The notes below the pieces were generated by a model. That model made no database searches, was not told the origin of the DNA, and worked only from the letters and a program-made list of their open reading frames with translations. A stretch of 64,000 nt of DNA. Origin: Pyxidicoccus sp. MSG2. GTDB taxonomy: Bacteria; Myxococcota; Myxococcia; Myxococcales; Myxococcaceae. The translations under genes and the position numbers were made by a program. This document shows, piece after piece, positions 53,361 through 61,700 of this stretch (position 1 is its first letter; the number at the start of each line of letters is the position of its first letter). Location of the stretch: contig NZ_JAPNKC010000001.1 in the NCBI RefSeq assembly GCF_026626705.1, positions 12,773,001 through 12,837,000 of the forward strand, written 5' to 3'.

Positions 53361-54389
53361 ATGGACGACTCGACGAAGGCCTCCTCGCGGACCCACGCGT
53401 GGACCCAGGACCCGCTGGTGGCCGAGGGCGAGGGATTCATCCAGCCCCAGCAGCGCCCCCTGGCCCAGCTCCCCGTCTTCTCTCATCCCTGGGCCCTCGC
53501 GTTCAGCGCTTCCGGGCCTGGTGACACGGGCCTCCTGCTCATGCAGGAGAGCGCCGAATTCGACGCACAGCTCCAGGTCCTGCCGGGCTTCCTGCCCCAG
53601 GCCCTCGGGGTCCACCGGATGGGCGACTACGACGCCGAGCTCGTCATGCGCGCGGCGGATGACCCGGACCGGCCCGCCTCCCTCCCCGCCGACGCACAGC
53701 TCCAGCTGGGCGTCGTGCGCGGGAGCCCGTTGCTCCACTTCACGGCGTTCAAGCTCCCCAGGGTTGCCTTCAAGTTCACGAATGGCTCGCCGCGAATCAG
53801 CTTCGGCACCCTCGACGTCGGCGGCACGAAGATCTCTTGCTGCGTGCAGCAGAACACGGTCCTGTTCTTCCCGAGCGGCGCGGCCCGCTACCAGAGCGCT
53901 TCGACCTCCGACTCGATGCTGACCTTCGACGACGCGACGGCCAGCAACTATTTCGTCCTGGGCACGCTGCCCGACAACTGGTTCGACGATGGCTCCGCGC
54001 TCACGCAACTGGCCGAGGCCGCGTTCTCCTACCCCACCGGCTCCACCGTCACGTACACGTACGACTCCACCGGACAGACGGTGGACGTGACGTACACGCT
54101 GACGACAGCCAACGTGCTGGGCTTGCCGGTGAACACGGCGGTTCACGGCCTCCTGCCGGGGCACTACCTGCCGAGCCCGATGCAGGACAACACCCCCGTG
54201 CTGCAGGGGAACCCGGTACCGGTCCGGAGCAAGGCCGGCAAGCCGATGCGCTTCCTCACCGTGCGCGGAGAGCTCAGGGTCTTCGCCGCCAGCAGCTTCA
54301 CCTGCCGCTACGCACACCCGGGCATCCCCTCCTGGGTGCCGCCCCTGGACGCGGGCGACCCGCAAGGAAGGGCCCCGTTCGAGAAATGA
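53361..54389 (+). CDS. Beta-rich protein of unknown function (possibly GH81 N-domain-like)
   Basis: This 342-residue protein has no signal peptide or membrane helix. Segments such as SHPWALAFSASG, ASNYFVLGTLPDN and GSTVTYTYDSTGQTVDVTYTLTTA are reminiscent of the N-terminal beta-sandwich of GH81 beta-1,3-glucanases. The catalytic domain that would follow is absent and the protein ends in charged residues. It could be a truncated relative, or an unrelated beta protein. Two adjacent cysteines lie at KISCCVQ. The ribosome binding site is weak. Confidence 0.5.
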   Translation: MDDSTKASSRTHAWTQDPLVAEGEGFIQPQQRPLAQLPVFSHPWALAFSASGPGDTGLLLMQESAEFDAQLQVLPGFLPQALGVHRMGDYDAELVMRAADDPDRPASLPADAQLQLGVVRGSPLLHFTAFKLPRVAFKFTNGSPRISFGTLDVGGTKISCCVQQNTVLFFPSGAARYQSASTSDSMLTFDDATASNYFVLGTLPDNWFDDGSALTQLAEAAFSYPTGSTVTYTYDSTGQTVDVTYTLTTANVLGLPVNTAVHGLLPGHYLPSPMQDNTPVLQGNPVPVRSKAGKPMRFLTVRGELRVFAASSFTCRYAHPGIPSWVPPLDAGDPQGRAPFEK

Positions 54390-54390
54390 G

Positions 54391-55191
54391 TCAGCGTGCG
54401 TGCGCTTCCAGCCAGGCCACGCCGCACTTCACCAGGTGGCGTGCGTCGAACAGATGGGACAGCCCCTGCGCGACCCGGCCCGCGCGGCCGCCCCCCTCCG
54501 CGAGGCACTGCTCCGCGATGGCCGTGAAGTAGTCCTCTCCGGAAGCGAGCAGCGCGTCCGTCACCGGCTCGCGGGTGTCGAACTCCTCGAAGTCCACCCA
54601 GCGCCGCTCGCCGTCCACCCACATGGGCCGCTGGTACCGCGTGATTCGTTTGCCGGGGATGTTCGCCACGTGCTCCGCGTGATGCAGCACCGTCAGCGTG
54701 TCGAGCGGCGCGCCGAGCATCAACACCTTGCCGCCCGCCTCCGTCAGCTTGTGCAGCGGAGAGCCCGCGCCATACCCGTACTGCAGCGGGTGGTCCGCGC
54801 AGAGCCACTCCGCGCGCGCACCTATCGCCGCCACGCCGGCATCCGGGTGGTCGCTCCGGACCGCCCCGGGCCAGGTGCGAATCGTCTCCGCGAGAATCCC
54901 ATGGTCCCGGCTCGCTCGCGCGATGCGCTTGTCGAACGTGGGAATCTCCTCACGCAGGCGCGCGTCCTCGAAGTCCTCCGGTTCGACCCCCATCTCCCAG
55001 TCCATGTACGCCATCACCGTACCGTCGGCGCCCACCGTGTCGAGCAGCGCCTGCACCACGGCATTCACACCGCCGAGCACGGGGCCCAGGCTCCGGAGGC
55101 CGGCATGAACCATCACCCGCTCGCCAGCACCCAATCCCATGCGGCGCAAATCGTCCGTCAAGCTCGTACGCGTCGCGGGCGTCCTCGTCAT
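54391..55191 (-). CDS. AAC(3)-family aminoglycoside N-acetyltransferase
   Basis: This 266-residue cytoplasmic enzyme belongs to the AAC(3) antibiotic acetyltransferase family. Conserved patches are VMVHAGLRSLGPVLGG (acetyl-CoA site), the segment SDHPDAGVAAIG with its histidine, QYGYGAGSPLHKL and KVLMLGAPLDTLTVLHHAEH. It transfers acetyl from acetyl-CoA to the 3-amino group of aminoglycosides or, in some members, to other amines, so resistance is plausible but not certain. It is divergent from a P450 gene, with a palindrome in the shared promoter. Its stop codon is one base from the convergent neighbour. Confidence 0.9.
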   Translation of the reverse strand: MTRTPATRTSLTDDLRRMGLGAGERVMVHAGLRSLGPVLGGVNAVVQALLDTVGADGTVMAYMDWEMGVEPEDFEDARLREEIPTFDKRIARASRDHGILAETIRTWPGAVRSDHPDAGVAAIGARAEWLCADHPLQYGYGAGSPLHKLTEAGGKVLMLGAPLDTLTVLHHAEHVANIPGKRITRYQRPMWVDGERRWVDFEEFDTREPVTDALLASGEDYFTAIAEQCLAEGGGRAGRVAQGLSHLFDARHLVKCGVAWLEAHAR

Positions 55192-55222
55192 GGTCCTCCA
55201 GGCCTCCTACCTCGGGAACATA

Positions 55223-55234
55223 GAACGAGCGTTC
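55223..55234. promoter_or_regulatory. Palindrome GAACGAGCGTTC in the AAC(3)/P450 divergent promoter
   Basis: GAACG-AG-CGTTC, flanked by AT-rich bases (CATA to the left and ATATTG to the right), lies in the 92-bp gap between the two starts. It has the form of a TetR-family operator. No TetR gene is within several kilobases, so its regulator would be elsewhere. Confidence 0.5.
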
Positions 55235-55283
55235 ATATTGAACTCCAGTGAATCCAGTGAAGCGTGTGTTCTATGATCGAGGC

Positions 55284-56537
55284 ATGACCAGTCAGAATGC
55301 GCGCGCCGGAGATGCCGTGGCCGCCTTCAACCCGATGGCGCCGGACCAGATTGAGAACCCCTACGCGCTGTACGCGCGGCTGCGCCGCGAGAACCCCGTC
55401 TTCCACAGCCCCATGTTCGACCTGTGGGTCGTCACCCGCTACGAGGACATCGCCGAGGTGGAGCGGGACACGGCGCGCTTCTCCTCGGTGGGAGCGCTCG
55501 ATGCCCGGGCCGAGCCGCACCCCGAGGTGCGCAACATCCTCAAGCAGGGCTACTCGCAGTTCCTCTCCCTCGTGCAGAGCGACCCGCCGGACCACACGCG
55601 CATCCGCGCCGTGTTCGGCCGGGCCTTGAGCGCCCAGCGTATCGCCGCGATGGAGCCCTCCATCCGGGCGACGACGAACGGGCTCATCGACGGCTTCGTG
55701 GACGACGGCCAGGGGGACCTGGTGCAGCAGTTCGCGTATGCGCTGCCCGCCTTCGTCATCTGCGACCTGCTCGGCGTGCCGCGCGCGGACATGCAGCAGC
55801 TCAAGGGCTGGTCCGACGACAAGACGCTCTTGATGTCGGCGACGGCTCCCGTCGAGCAGCAGGTCGAGAGCGCGCACGGCTTCATCGCCATGGAGCGCTA
55901 CTTCAAGGAGAAGATCCACGAGCGCAGCCGCAAGCCGCGCGAGGACCTGCTCACGCTCCTGGTTCCGCAGTCGATGGGAGGCACCGCGCCATTGAGCGAG
56001 CAGGAGGCGGTCTGCAACGCCATGGACCTGTTCTCCGCCGGCCACGAGACGACGACGGGCCTCATCGGCAACGGCGTGTGGCTGCTCCTCAACTCCCCCG
56101 AGCAGCTCAAGGAGGTGAAGGAGGACCCGAGCCTGCTGCCCGGCGCCATCGAGGAGATTCTGCGCAAGGAGCCGCCCGTGCGCGGCTTCTTCCGCCAGGT
56201 GACGGCGGACACCACGCTCGGCGGTGTCTCGCTTCCGAAGGGCTCGCGGCTGTTCATCCTGTACGAGTCCGGCAACCACGACGAGACGCAGTTCCCCGAG
56301 CCGGACCGCTTCGACATCCGCCGCGCGGACGCGAAGAAGCACATGGCGTTCGGCAAGGGCATCCACTTCTGCGTGGGCGCCCAGCTCGCGAAGCTGGAGG
56401 GGCGGATTGCCTTCGAGCAGCTCCTGAAGCGGCTGCCCAACCTGCGGCTGCGCACGGATGAGCCCACGGTGCGACGGCCGTACCTCATGCTGCGCGGCTT
56501 CGAGCACCTGCCCATCGCCTGGGACGTGCCGGCGTAG
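55284..56537 (+). CDS. Cytochrome P450
   Basis: This 417-residue soluble bacterial P450 has the oxygen-binding I-helix motif AGHETTTG (252-259), the ExxR motif (EEILR) and the haem loop FGKGIHFCVGAQLAKLEG with the thiolate cysteine C363. It would hydroxylate a hydrophobic substrate using an external ferredoxin system, which is not encoded nearby. ATG 55284 follows GAGG; a start 12 codons upstream is possible. The divergent AAC(3) gene shares its promoter region. Confidence 0.95.
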   Translation: MTSQNARAGDAVAAFNPMAPDQIENPYALYARLRRENPVFHSPMFDLWVVTRYEDIAEVERDTARFSSVGALDARAEPHPEVRNILKQGYSQFLSLVQSDPPDHTRIRAVFGRALSAQRIAAMEPSIRATTNGLIDGFVDDGQGDLVQQFAYALPAFVICDLLGVPRADMQQLKGWSDDKTLLMSATAPVEQQVESAHGFIAMERYFKEKIHERSRKPREDLLTLLVPQSMGGTAPLSEQEAVCNAMDLFSAGHETTTGLIGNGVWLLLNSPEQLKEVKEDPSLLPGAIEEILRKEPPVRGFFRQVTADTTLGGVSLPKGSRLFILYESGNHDETQFPEPDRFDIRRADAKKHMAFGKGIHFCVGAQLAKLEGRIAFEQLLKRLPNLRLRTDEPTVRRPYLMLRGFEHLPIAWDVPA

Positions 56538-56577
56538 GGCTCTCGTCAGGGAGGCGGGCTCGAGGGTGTTGACCCGC

Positions 56578-56604
56578 GCCGCTTCGAGGAGGACTCGAAG
56601 CGGC
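56578..56604. terminator. Perfect 11-bp hairpin between convergent genes
   Basis: GCCGCTTCGAG (56578-56588) pairs fully with CTCGAAGCGGC (56594-56604) around GAGGA. It lies 40 bp after the P450 gene and 36 bp from the end of the minus-strand lipoprotein gene. Probable bidirectional terminator without a U-tract. Confidence 0.6.
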
Positions 56605-56639
56605 CGAGCCACGTCAGGCGCCTGGCCCGCGTGGCGGAA

Positions 56640-56999
56640 TCAGAGTGGCGAGCAGGTGGAACAGACGGGCTTGATGAGCTTCCAGCTCCCGCACGTCGTC
56701 GGGCCGTCGCCGCTGCGGGGCTGCTGGCAGCACCGCTCGTAGTACGTGCCCGGGAGCCCGAAGCCTCCTCCGGCAACCGTGGCGCAGTTGCCACAGGCCG
56801 CGGCCCACTCCGTCTTGCCCTGGATGAAGCCCACCACGGTGGTGGAGCTGGTGCACAGCGGCGTCGAGCCGATGCTCTGCTCGACTTCATCCACCGTCGA
56901 AGGCGTCTCTTCCTGGGTCTGGGGCTCCGCCGGACCACAGGCCGCGAGCGCCAGCACGAGGCACGAAGCCGACGCCCAGAGAATCATCTTCCGATGCAT
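56640..56999 (-). CDS. Small cysteine-rich lipoprotein
   Basis: This 119-residue protein has a strong lipobox (LALAACG, C21). The mature part has a Gln/Glu-rich spacer and then eight cysteines in patterns CGNC, CC and CSTC, which look like a disulfide-rich or metal-binding surface domain. No family is known to me. AGGAG lies before ATG 56999. The minus-strand open frame extends far upstream, but that part is antisense to the FIST gene. Confidence 0.78.
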   Translation of the reverse strand: MHRKMILWASASCLVLALAACGPAEPQTQEETPSTVDEVEQSIGSTPLCTSSTTVVGFIQGKTEWAAACGNCATVAGGGFGLPGTYYERCCQQPRSGDGPTTCGSWKLIKPVCSTCSPL

Positions 57000-57209
57000 G
57001 ACAGGTCTCCTGAATTGGGTGAGCCGGGCCCTGGACCGGGTGTCCTCAAGGTTCCGGTGTTTCTCACTATACCGAAAGGGAGGGGCCAACTGAGCCAGCG
57101 TGGGCCATGTCGCGTGGCCCCCGAGCGCTCTCACGATTGCGTGCCGTCCCGGAGGTGCGCACCTGCATGAAGAGGGGCGGTAGCCCCCGCGACGGGGGGA
57201 GCGGCAGGG
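57000..57209. other. Divergent intergenic region
   Basis: This 210-bp gap lies between the small lipoprotein and the FIST gene. It contains an AT-richer patch (57048-57075). No gene is seen. Confidence 0.3.
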
Positions 57210-58379
57210 ATGGGAGTGGCACTGCATATCGGGGCGAGCGACGCCCTGGAGCCACGCCTCGCGGCCGAGACGGCGGTGTGCCAGGCACTGGAAGGCACGG
57301 AGGCTCCCGTGCTGGCGCTCGCCTTCTGCACGGAGCAGTACGACTCCGCGGCCCTCGCGGGCGCGCTCGGACATGAGTTGGGGAGCATTCCGTGGGCCGG
57401 GTGCTCGGCGGCCGGTGTCATCGCGGGGGAGCGGCTGCTCTGGCAGGGCCTGGTGGTGGGAGTCCTCGCCGGGGACGTGCGGGCGGGCGTGGGCGTGGCG
57501 GGGCCGGTGAGCCGCAGTCCCTTCGAGTCCGGCCGCAAGGCGGTCGAGGACGCCCTCATGGGCTTCGGCGCTCCTCCTCCCGAGCGCCGCCGCGCGGTCA
57601 TCCTCCTGCCGGATGCCTTCAGCGCCAACGGGTGCCAGGTGGTGCAGGGCGCCACCCGCGAAGCCGGGGCCGGGGTGGCGTGGGCGGGCGGCGGCGCGGG
57701 CGACAACCTGCACTTCGTCCGGACCGCGCAGTTCGCCTTCGGCCACACCTACCAGGACCATGTGGTCGCGGTGGTGCTCGATGCCGACCGTCCCTTCGGC
57801 GTGGGGCTGCAACACGGATGGAGCCCCTATGGGCCTCCGGTACTGGCCACCCAGACGCGAGGCCCGGCCGTGGTGGACCTCGACTTCTCCAACGCCTTCG
57901 ACGTGTACCGCAGCACCGCCGCGCACCGGGGGGACGCGGTGGGCCGCGACGACTTCAGCCACTTCGCCATGCTGCACCCGCTGGGCATCCCCGGCGCCGC
58001 GGGCAGCTATGCCATCCGAGACCCCCTCTCCGTGGAGGCGGATGGCGCCCTGCGCTGCCTGGCCGAAGTCCCGGACGGCACCCTGCTGCGGGTGATGGAA
58101 GGCGACCCCGAGGCCCTCATCGCCGCCGCGGCCCTGGCGGCGACGGAGGCCCGGGAGCGTGTCGGCGGGGAGCCGGCCTTCGCGCTGGTGTTCGACTGCG
58201 TCTCGCGTGCCCGCGTGCTGGGCCCGCGCATCATGGAGGAGCTGCGCGCGATGCACACCGCGCTCGGAAGGAAGGTGCCGATGATGGGGTGCCTCACCTT
58301 CGGTGAGGTGGGCTCCTTCGGGGTGTCCCTGCCCCAGTTCCACAACAAGACCTCCGTCCTGCTGTCGCTGCCGGCATGA
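57210..58379 (+). CDS. FIST-domain sensory protein
   Basis: This 389-residue cytoplasmic protein has a FIST_N domain (about 25-230; WAGCSAAGVIAGE near 62-75) and a FIST_C domain (about 230-375; DFSHFAMLHPLGIPG, RVMEGDPEAL, GCLTFGEVG). FIST domains are thought to bind small ligands such as amino acids. The stop codon overlaps the ATG of the histidine kinase that follows (ATGA), so the pair is coupled, and the FIST protein is probably the ligand sensor for that kinase. Confidence 0.92.
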   Translation: MGVALHIGASDALEPRLAAETAVCQALEGTEAPVLALAFCTEQYDSAALAGALGHELGSIPWAGCSAAGVIAGERLLWQGLVVGVLAGDVRAGVGVAGPVSRSPFESGRKAVEDALMGFGAPPPERRRAVILLPDAFSANGCQVVQGATREAGAGVAWAGGGAGDNLHFVRTAQFAFGHTYQDHVVAVVLDADRPFGVGLQHGWSPYGPPVLATQTRGPAVVDLDFSNAFDVYRSTAAHRGDAVGRDDFSHFAMLHPLGIPGAAGSYAIRDPLSVEADGALRCLAEVPDGTLLRVMEGDPEALIAAAALAATEARERVGGEPAFALVFDCVSRARVLGPRIMEELRAMHTALGRKVPMMGCLTFGEVGSFGVSLPQFHNKTSVLLSLPA

Positions 58380-60646
58380 GTGTCAGTCCTTCCACGCCCT
58401 CCTTTCAATCCAACCCGGGAGTGACGCCCAGCCCTCCGGTGGACGCCGTCTCACTGGCGAGCGTGATGCAGGAGTTGACCCGGGCCGCGCTCGACCTGTT
58501 CGACGAGGCGGGCGACCTGGATGGCTTCCTGCAACACCTGGCCACCCGGCTGGGCTGCCTCGTCGTGCTGTGGCTGGAGCAGTCCCCCGAGGGAGCGGTG
58601 CGGCTGCTGGGCTCCGCGGGACTGTCGCGCACCTCGCGCGCGCTCCCCCTCACCGCGGGGACGGAGGCAGGGCCCGAGCGCGCCCAGGCGGTGGTGCACT
58701 GGGGAACCGTCGACCTTCCCTACCCCGAGCTCACGTCGTCCTCGCTGACCGTGTGGCAGTTCCCGTTCCAGCAGGTGCCCGAAGGAGGCCCGCCCTCGGA
58801 GTTCCTCCTCTTCTTCGAGTCCTCCCGGCCACTCTTCGCGCAGTACTTCGGGCTGGTGCAGCGCCTGCTCCGGGTGGCGGAGAAGGCGCTGGACCACCGG
58901 TGCCTCGATGCGCGCCTGAGACAGAGTGAGCACCGCCTCTCCGAGCAGATGCTGCTCCTCGAATACGAGAACGAGGCGACACTCGACGGCATCCTCATCG
59001 TCTCCGCCGACGGGCGCATCGTGAGCCGCAACCGGCGCCTGCTCGAGCTGTGGGGGCTGACCGAGGACGAGGTACGGCGCGGGGGCTCGGCCCGCACACT
59101 GCTGCTGGTGTCCGCCCAGCACGTGCGGGAGCCGGCGCGCTTCTTCAGCCTGGTGCGCCAGCTCCTGTCCGCGCCGGAGGGGACCTTCACCGACGCACTC
59201 ACCCTGCGGGACGGACGCAGCCTGGAGCTCTTCAGCGCTCCGCTGCTGGACCAGGCGGGCCGGGTCTTCGGCCGCGGCTGGTACTTCCGCGACATCACCC
59301 AACGCAAGCAGGCCGAGGCGGAGCGGGCGGGACTGCTCGCCCGTGAGCAGGCGGCACGGCAGGCCGCGGAGTCCGCGCGCCAGCGCTCGTCCTTCCTGGC
59401 CGAGGCCAGCCGCCGGCTCGCGAAGCACCTGGACGCGGACAAGGCGCTGGCGCAGGCGACCGGGCTGGCCGTTTCGTTCCTGTCCGACTGGTGCGTCGCC
59501 CTGCTGGTAGAGGACGACGCCCTCTGCGTGCGCGCCGCCGCCCACCACTCGCCCGAGGGCGTGGAGCAGGTGGGCGCCTTGAGACAGCTGCGGGTGCCGC
59601 TCGACGTGCCCGAAGGCGCGCCGCTGGTGGCGCATACGGGCCGCTCGGCGATGGTGCGCGGCGGAGACGCCACCGTGCCACCCCTGGCGCCCCTGGGCCT
59701 GCGGGAGCCCGCGCACCTGGAGCTGCTGCGCGAGCTGGGCGTCTCCGCGTGGCTGTCGGTGCCGCTGGTGGCGCGCGGACGGACGCTGGGGGTGCTGACG
59801 CTCGTCTCCACCGGGGAGACGCACCGCTGGAGCCCGGAGGACGTGGAGCTCGTCGAGAACCTCGCCGCGCGCGTGGCGCTCGCGGTGGACAATGCGCGCC
59901 TGTACGAAGAAGCGCAGCGGGCCATCCGCGTGCGCGACGAGTTCCTCTCGGTGGCGGCCCACGAGCTCTTCACGCCGTTGACGTCGCTCCGCCTCACCGT
60001 GCAGGGATTGCAGCGCGGTGCGGGGGTCGCTCCGACACCGCCCTCGCCGGCCGTGCTGAGAATCGTGGACCGGCAGACGCACAAGCTGATGCGCCTGGTG
60101 TCCGAGCTGCTCGACACCTCTCAGCTCCGGACGGGACGTCTCAACCTCCACCTCGAGGACGTGGACCTGGGCCAGGTGGTGCGGGATGTGGCCGAGCAAC
60201 TGGGTCCGGAGCTGGAGCGGACCGGCACGACGCTGACGCTGGACGTGGCCCAGGGCGTGGTGGGGCGGTGGGACCGGCTGCGGCTCGAGCAGGTGGTGCA
60301 GAACCTGCTCTCCAACGCGGCGAAGTACGGCGAACGCAAGCCCGTGGAGCTGCGGGTGATGGCGGATGAGGGGCTCGCCCGACTGGTGGTCATCGACCAT
60401 GGGATGGGCGTCCCACCCGAGGACCAGGAGCGCATCTTCGCCCCCTTCGAGCGTGCGACTTCCTCCCGCCACTTCGGGGGGCTGGGCCTGGGGCTGTACA
60501 TCGTCCAGCGCATCGTCCAGCAGCTCGGGGGGAACATCCGCCTGAGGAGCGAACCCGGCCAGGGCTCGACGTTCGAGGTCGAGCTGCCGCGAACGCCCCT
60601 TCCCTCCTCCCGCGCGCCGCCTTCCGAGGCGCGGCAACTCCACTGA
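58376..60646 (+). CDS. PAS-GAF sensor histidine kinase
   Basis: This 756-residue kinase has no membrane helix. After an N-terminal region that looks GAF-like (about 25-190), a PAS domain follows (about 195-310, IVSADGRIVSRNRRLLELWGL), then a GAF domain (about 340-510), HisKA and HATPase. The phosphorylated histidine is H529 in AAHELFTPLTSL; a phenylalanine replaces the common lysine or arginine after HEL. The N box (QNLLSNAAKYG), G1 (IDHGMGVPPED) and G2 (GGLGLGLYI) are intact. No response regulator is adjacent. It begins inside the stop of the FIST gene. Confidence 0.93.
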   Translation: MSVSPSTPSFQSNPGVTPSPPVDAVSLASVMQELTRAALDLFDEAGDLDGFLQHLATRLGCLVVLWLEQSPEGAVRLLGSAGLSRTSRALPLTAGTEAGPERAQAVVHWGTVDLPYPELTSSSLTVWQFPFQQVPEGGPPSEFLLFFESSRPLFAQYFGLVQRLLRVAEKALDHRCLDARLRQSEHRLSEQMLLLEYENEATLDGILIVSADGRIVSRNRRLLELWGLTEDEVRRGGSARTLLLVSAQHVREPARFFSLVRQLLSAPEGTFTDALTLRDGRSLELFSAPLLDQAGRVFGRGWYFRDITQRKQAEAERAGLLAREQAARQAAESARQRSSFLAEASRRLAKHLDADKALAQATGLAVSFLSDWCVALLVEDDALCVRAAAHHSPEGVEQVGALRQLRVPLDVPEGAPLVAHTGRSAMVRGGDATVPPLAPLGLREPAHLELLRELGVSAWLSVPLVARGRTLGVLTLVSTGETHRWSPEDVELVENLAARVALAVDNARLYEEAQRAIRVRDEFLSVAAHELFTPLTSLRLTVQGLQRGAGVAPTPPSPAVLRIVDRQTHKLMRLVSELLDTSQLRTGRLNLHLEDVDLGQVVRDVAEQLGPELERTGTTLTLDVAQGVVGRWDRLRLEQVVQNLLSNAAKYGERKPVELRVMADEGLARLVVIDHGMGVPPEDQERIFAPFERATSSRHFGGLGLGLYIVQRIVQQLGGNIRLRSEPGQGSTFEVELPRTPLPSSRAPPSEARQLH

Positions 60647-60696
60647 GGCAGAGGACGTTCACCTCCAACCCACGCCCGTACCGGGCGCACCCAATG

Positions 60697-60727
60697 AAAA
60701 GGGCCGGAGGCTTTCGCACCCGGCCCT
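60697..60727 (-). terminator. Rho-independent-type terminator of the graspetide precursor gene
   Basis: Read on the minus strand, AGGGCCGG and CCGGCCCT form an 8-bp stem (60700-60727) with a 12-base loop, directly followed by TTTT. It lies 25 bp after the stop codon of the repeat peptide gene and is the best classical terminator in the window, which supports that strand as the transcribed one. Confidence 0.7.
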
Positions 60728-60751
60728 CGGACAGCTGAATCGACGGTAGCG

Positions 60752-61597
60752 CTACTTCGCGCCGCCCTCTTCGCCCACGGCGAGCGTGGTCACGGGGCCC
60801 GTCGGCTTGGTGCCGCCCTCTTCGCCCACGGCCAGGGTGGTCGTCGGAGGAGGCTTGATGCCGCCCTCCTCACCGAGCGCCTTGGTGGTCATCGGAGGAG
60901 GCTTGATGCCGCCTTCCTCACCGACGGCCAGCGTCGTCGCGGGGCCGGAGGGCGGAGGAGGCTTGATGCCGCCCTCCTCACCGAGCGCCTTGGTGGTCAT
61001 CGGGGGAGGCTTGATGCCGCCCTCCTCACCGACGGCCAGCGTCGTCGCGGGGCCGGAGGGCGGAGGAGGCTTGATGCCGCCCTCCTCACCGAGCGCCTTG
61101 GTGGTCATCGGGGGAGGCTTGATGCCGCCCTCCTCGCCCACGGCCATGGTGGTCGTCGGAGGGGGCTTGGTGCCACCCTCCTCGCCCACGGCCATGGTGG
61201 TCGTCGGAGGAGGCTTGATGCCGCCCTCCTCACCGAGCGACTTCGTGGTCATCGGAGGAGGCTTGATGCCACCCTCTTCACCGACGGCCAGCGTCGTCGC
61301 GGGGCCGGGGGGCGGCTTGGTGCCGCCCTCCTCACCGAGCGACTTCGTGGTCATCGGAGGAGGCTTGATGCCGCCCTCCTCACCGACGGCCAGTGTCGTC
61401 GCGGGGCCGGGGGGCTTGCTGCCACCCTCCTCACCGAGCGACTTCGTGGTCATCGGAGGAGGCTTGATGCCGCCCTCTTCACCAACGGCCAGCGTCGTCG
61501 CGGGGCCAGGCGGCCTGGTGCCGCCCTCCGGCCGGGTCGGCGGCCTGGGCGTCTCGTACTTGATGAACGGCGGTGCCTTCGGAATCTTGGTGGTCAC
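60752..61597 (-). CDS. Multicore graspetide (plesiocin-type) precursor peptide
   Basis: This 281-residue repetitive peptide looks like a RiPP precursor for omega-ester crosslinking. A leader of about 33 residues (KIPKAPPFIKYETPRP) is followed by fifteen copies of TTxxxxEE: TTLAVGEE, TTKSLGEE, TTKALGEE or TTMAVGEE. They lie from T34 to E277, on average 17 residues apart. Linkers are rich in GGIKPPP, GGTKPPP or PSGPA. TTxxxxEE is the core motif of plesiocin, whose Thr and Glu side chains are joined by an ATP-grasp ligase; one such ligase gene lies divergently 104 bp away. The start GTG 61597 has AGGGAGAG upstream. The opposite-strand reading (GGGLMPPSSP repeats) is an artefact. Confidence 0.85.
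   Translation of the reverse strand: MTTKIPKAPPFIKYETPRPPTRPEGGTRPPGPATTLAVGEEGGIKPPPMTTKSLGEEGGSKPPGPATTLAVGEEGGIKPPPMTTKSLGEEGGTKPPPGPATTLAVGEEGGIKPPPMTTKSLGEEGGIKPPPTTTMAVGEEGGTKPPPTTTMAVGEEGGIKPPPMTTKALGEEGGIKPPPPSGPATTLAVGEEGGIKPPPMTTKALGEEGGIKPPPPSGPATTLAVGEEGGIKPPPMTTKALGEEGGIKPPPTTTLAVGEEGGTKPTGPVTTLAVGEEGGAK
60786..61500. repeat. Direct repeats encoding the graspetide cores
   Basis: Units of about 45-60 bp recur fifteen times, with long identical stretches such as the segment coding for GEEGGIKPPP. Larger units pairing an LAVGEE core with a K(S/A)LGEE core repeat several times, so the array probably grew by duplication of two-core blocks. Confidence 0.85.
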
Positions 61598-61700
61598 GAA
61601 ACTCTCCCTGCGAACACCAGGATTGTCGGCAGTAGGTATTTGTAGTTGCCTGAGAAAAAGCGATACCTCCGGAAACACCCGGTGGCCTGGGGGCACGGCC
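61598..61700. promoter_or_regulatory. Divergent promoter of the graspetide precursor and ligase
   Basis: This 103-bp gap separates the two starts and is AT-richer than its flanks. It carries the spaced dyad AGGTAT (61634-61639) / ATACCT (61663-61668). A poly-A stretch (61654-61658) lies between the arms. It could hold two back-to-back promoters under one regulator. Confidence 0.45.

Noticed and set aside
60786-61700. Repeat protein on the plus strand with GGGLMPPSSP units fused to the ATP-grasp protein
   Set aside because: The minus strand has a good ribosome binding site, a terminator and TTxxxxEE cores. The plus reading has no start site with support and would put a low-complexity tail on an ATP-grasp enzyme.
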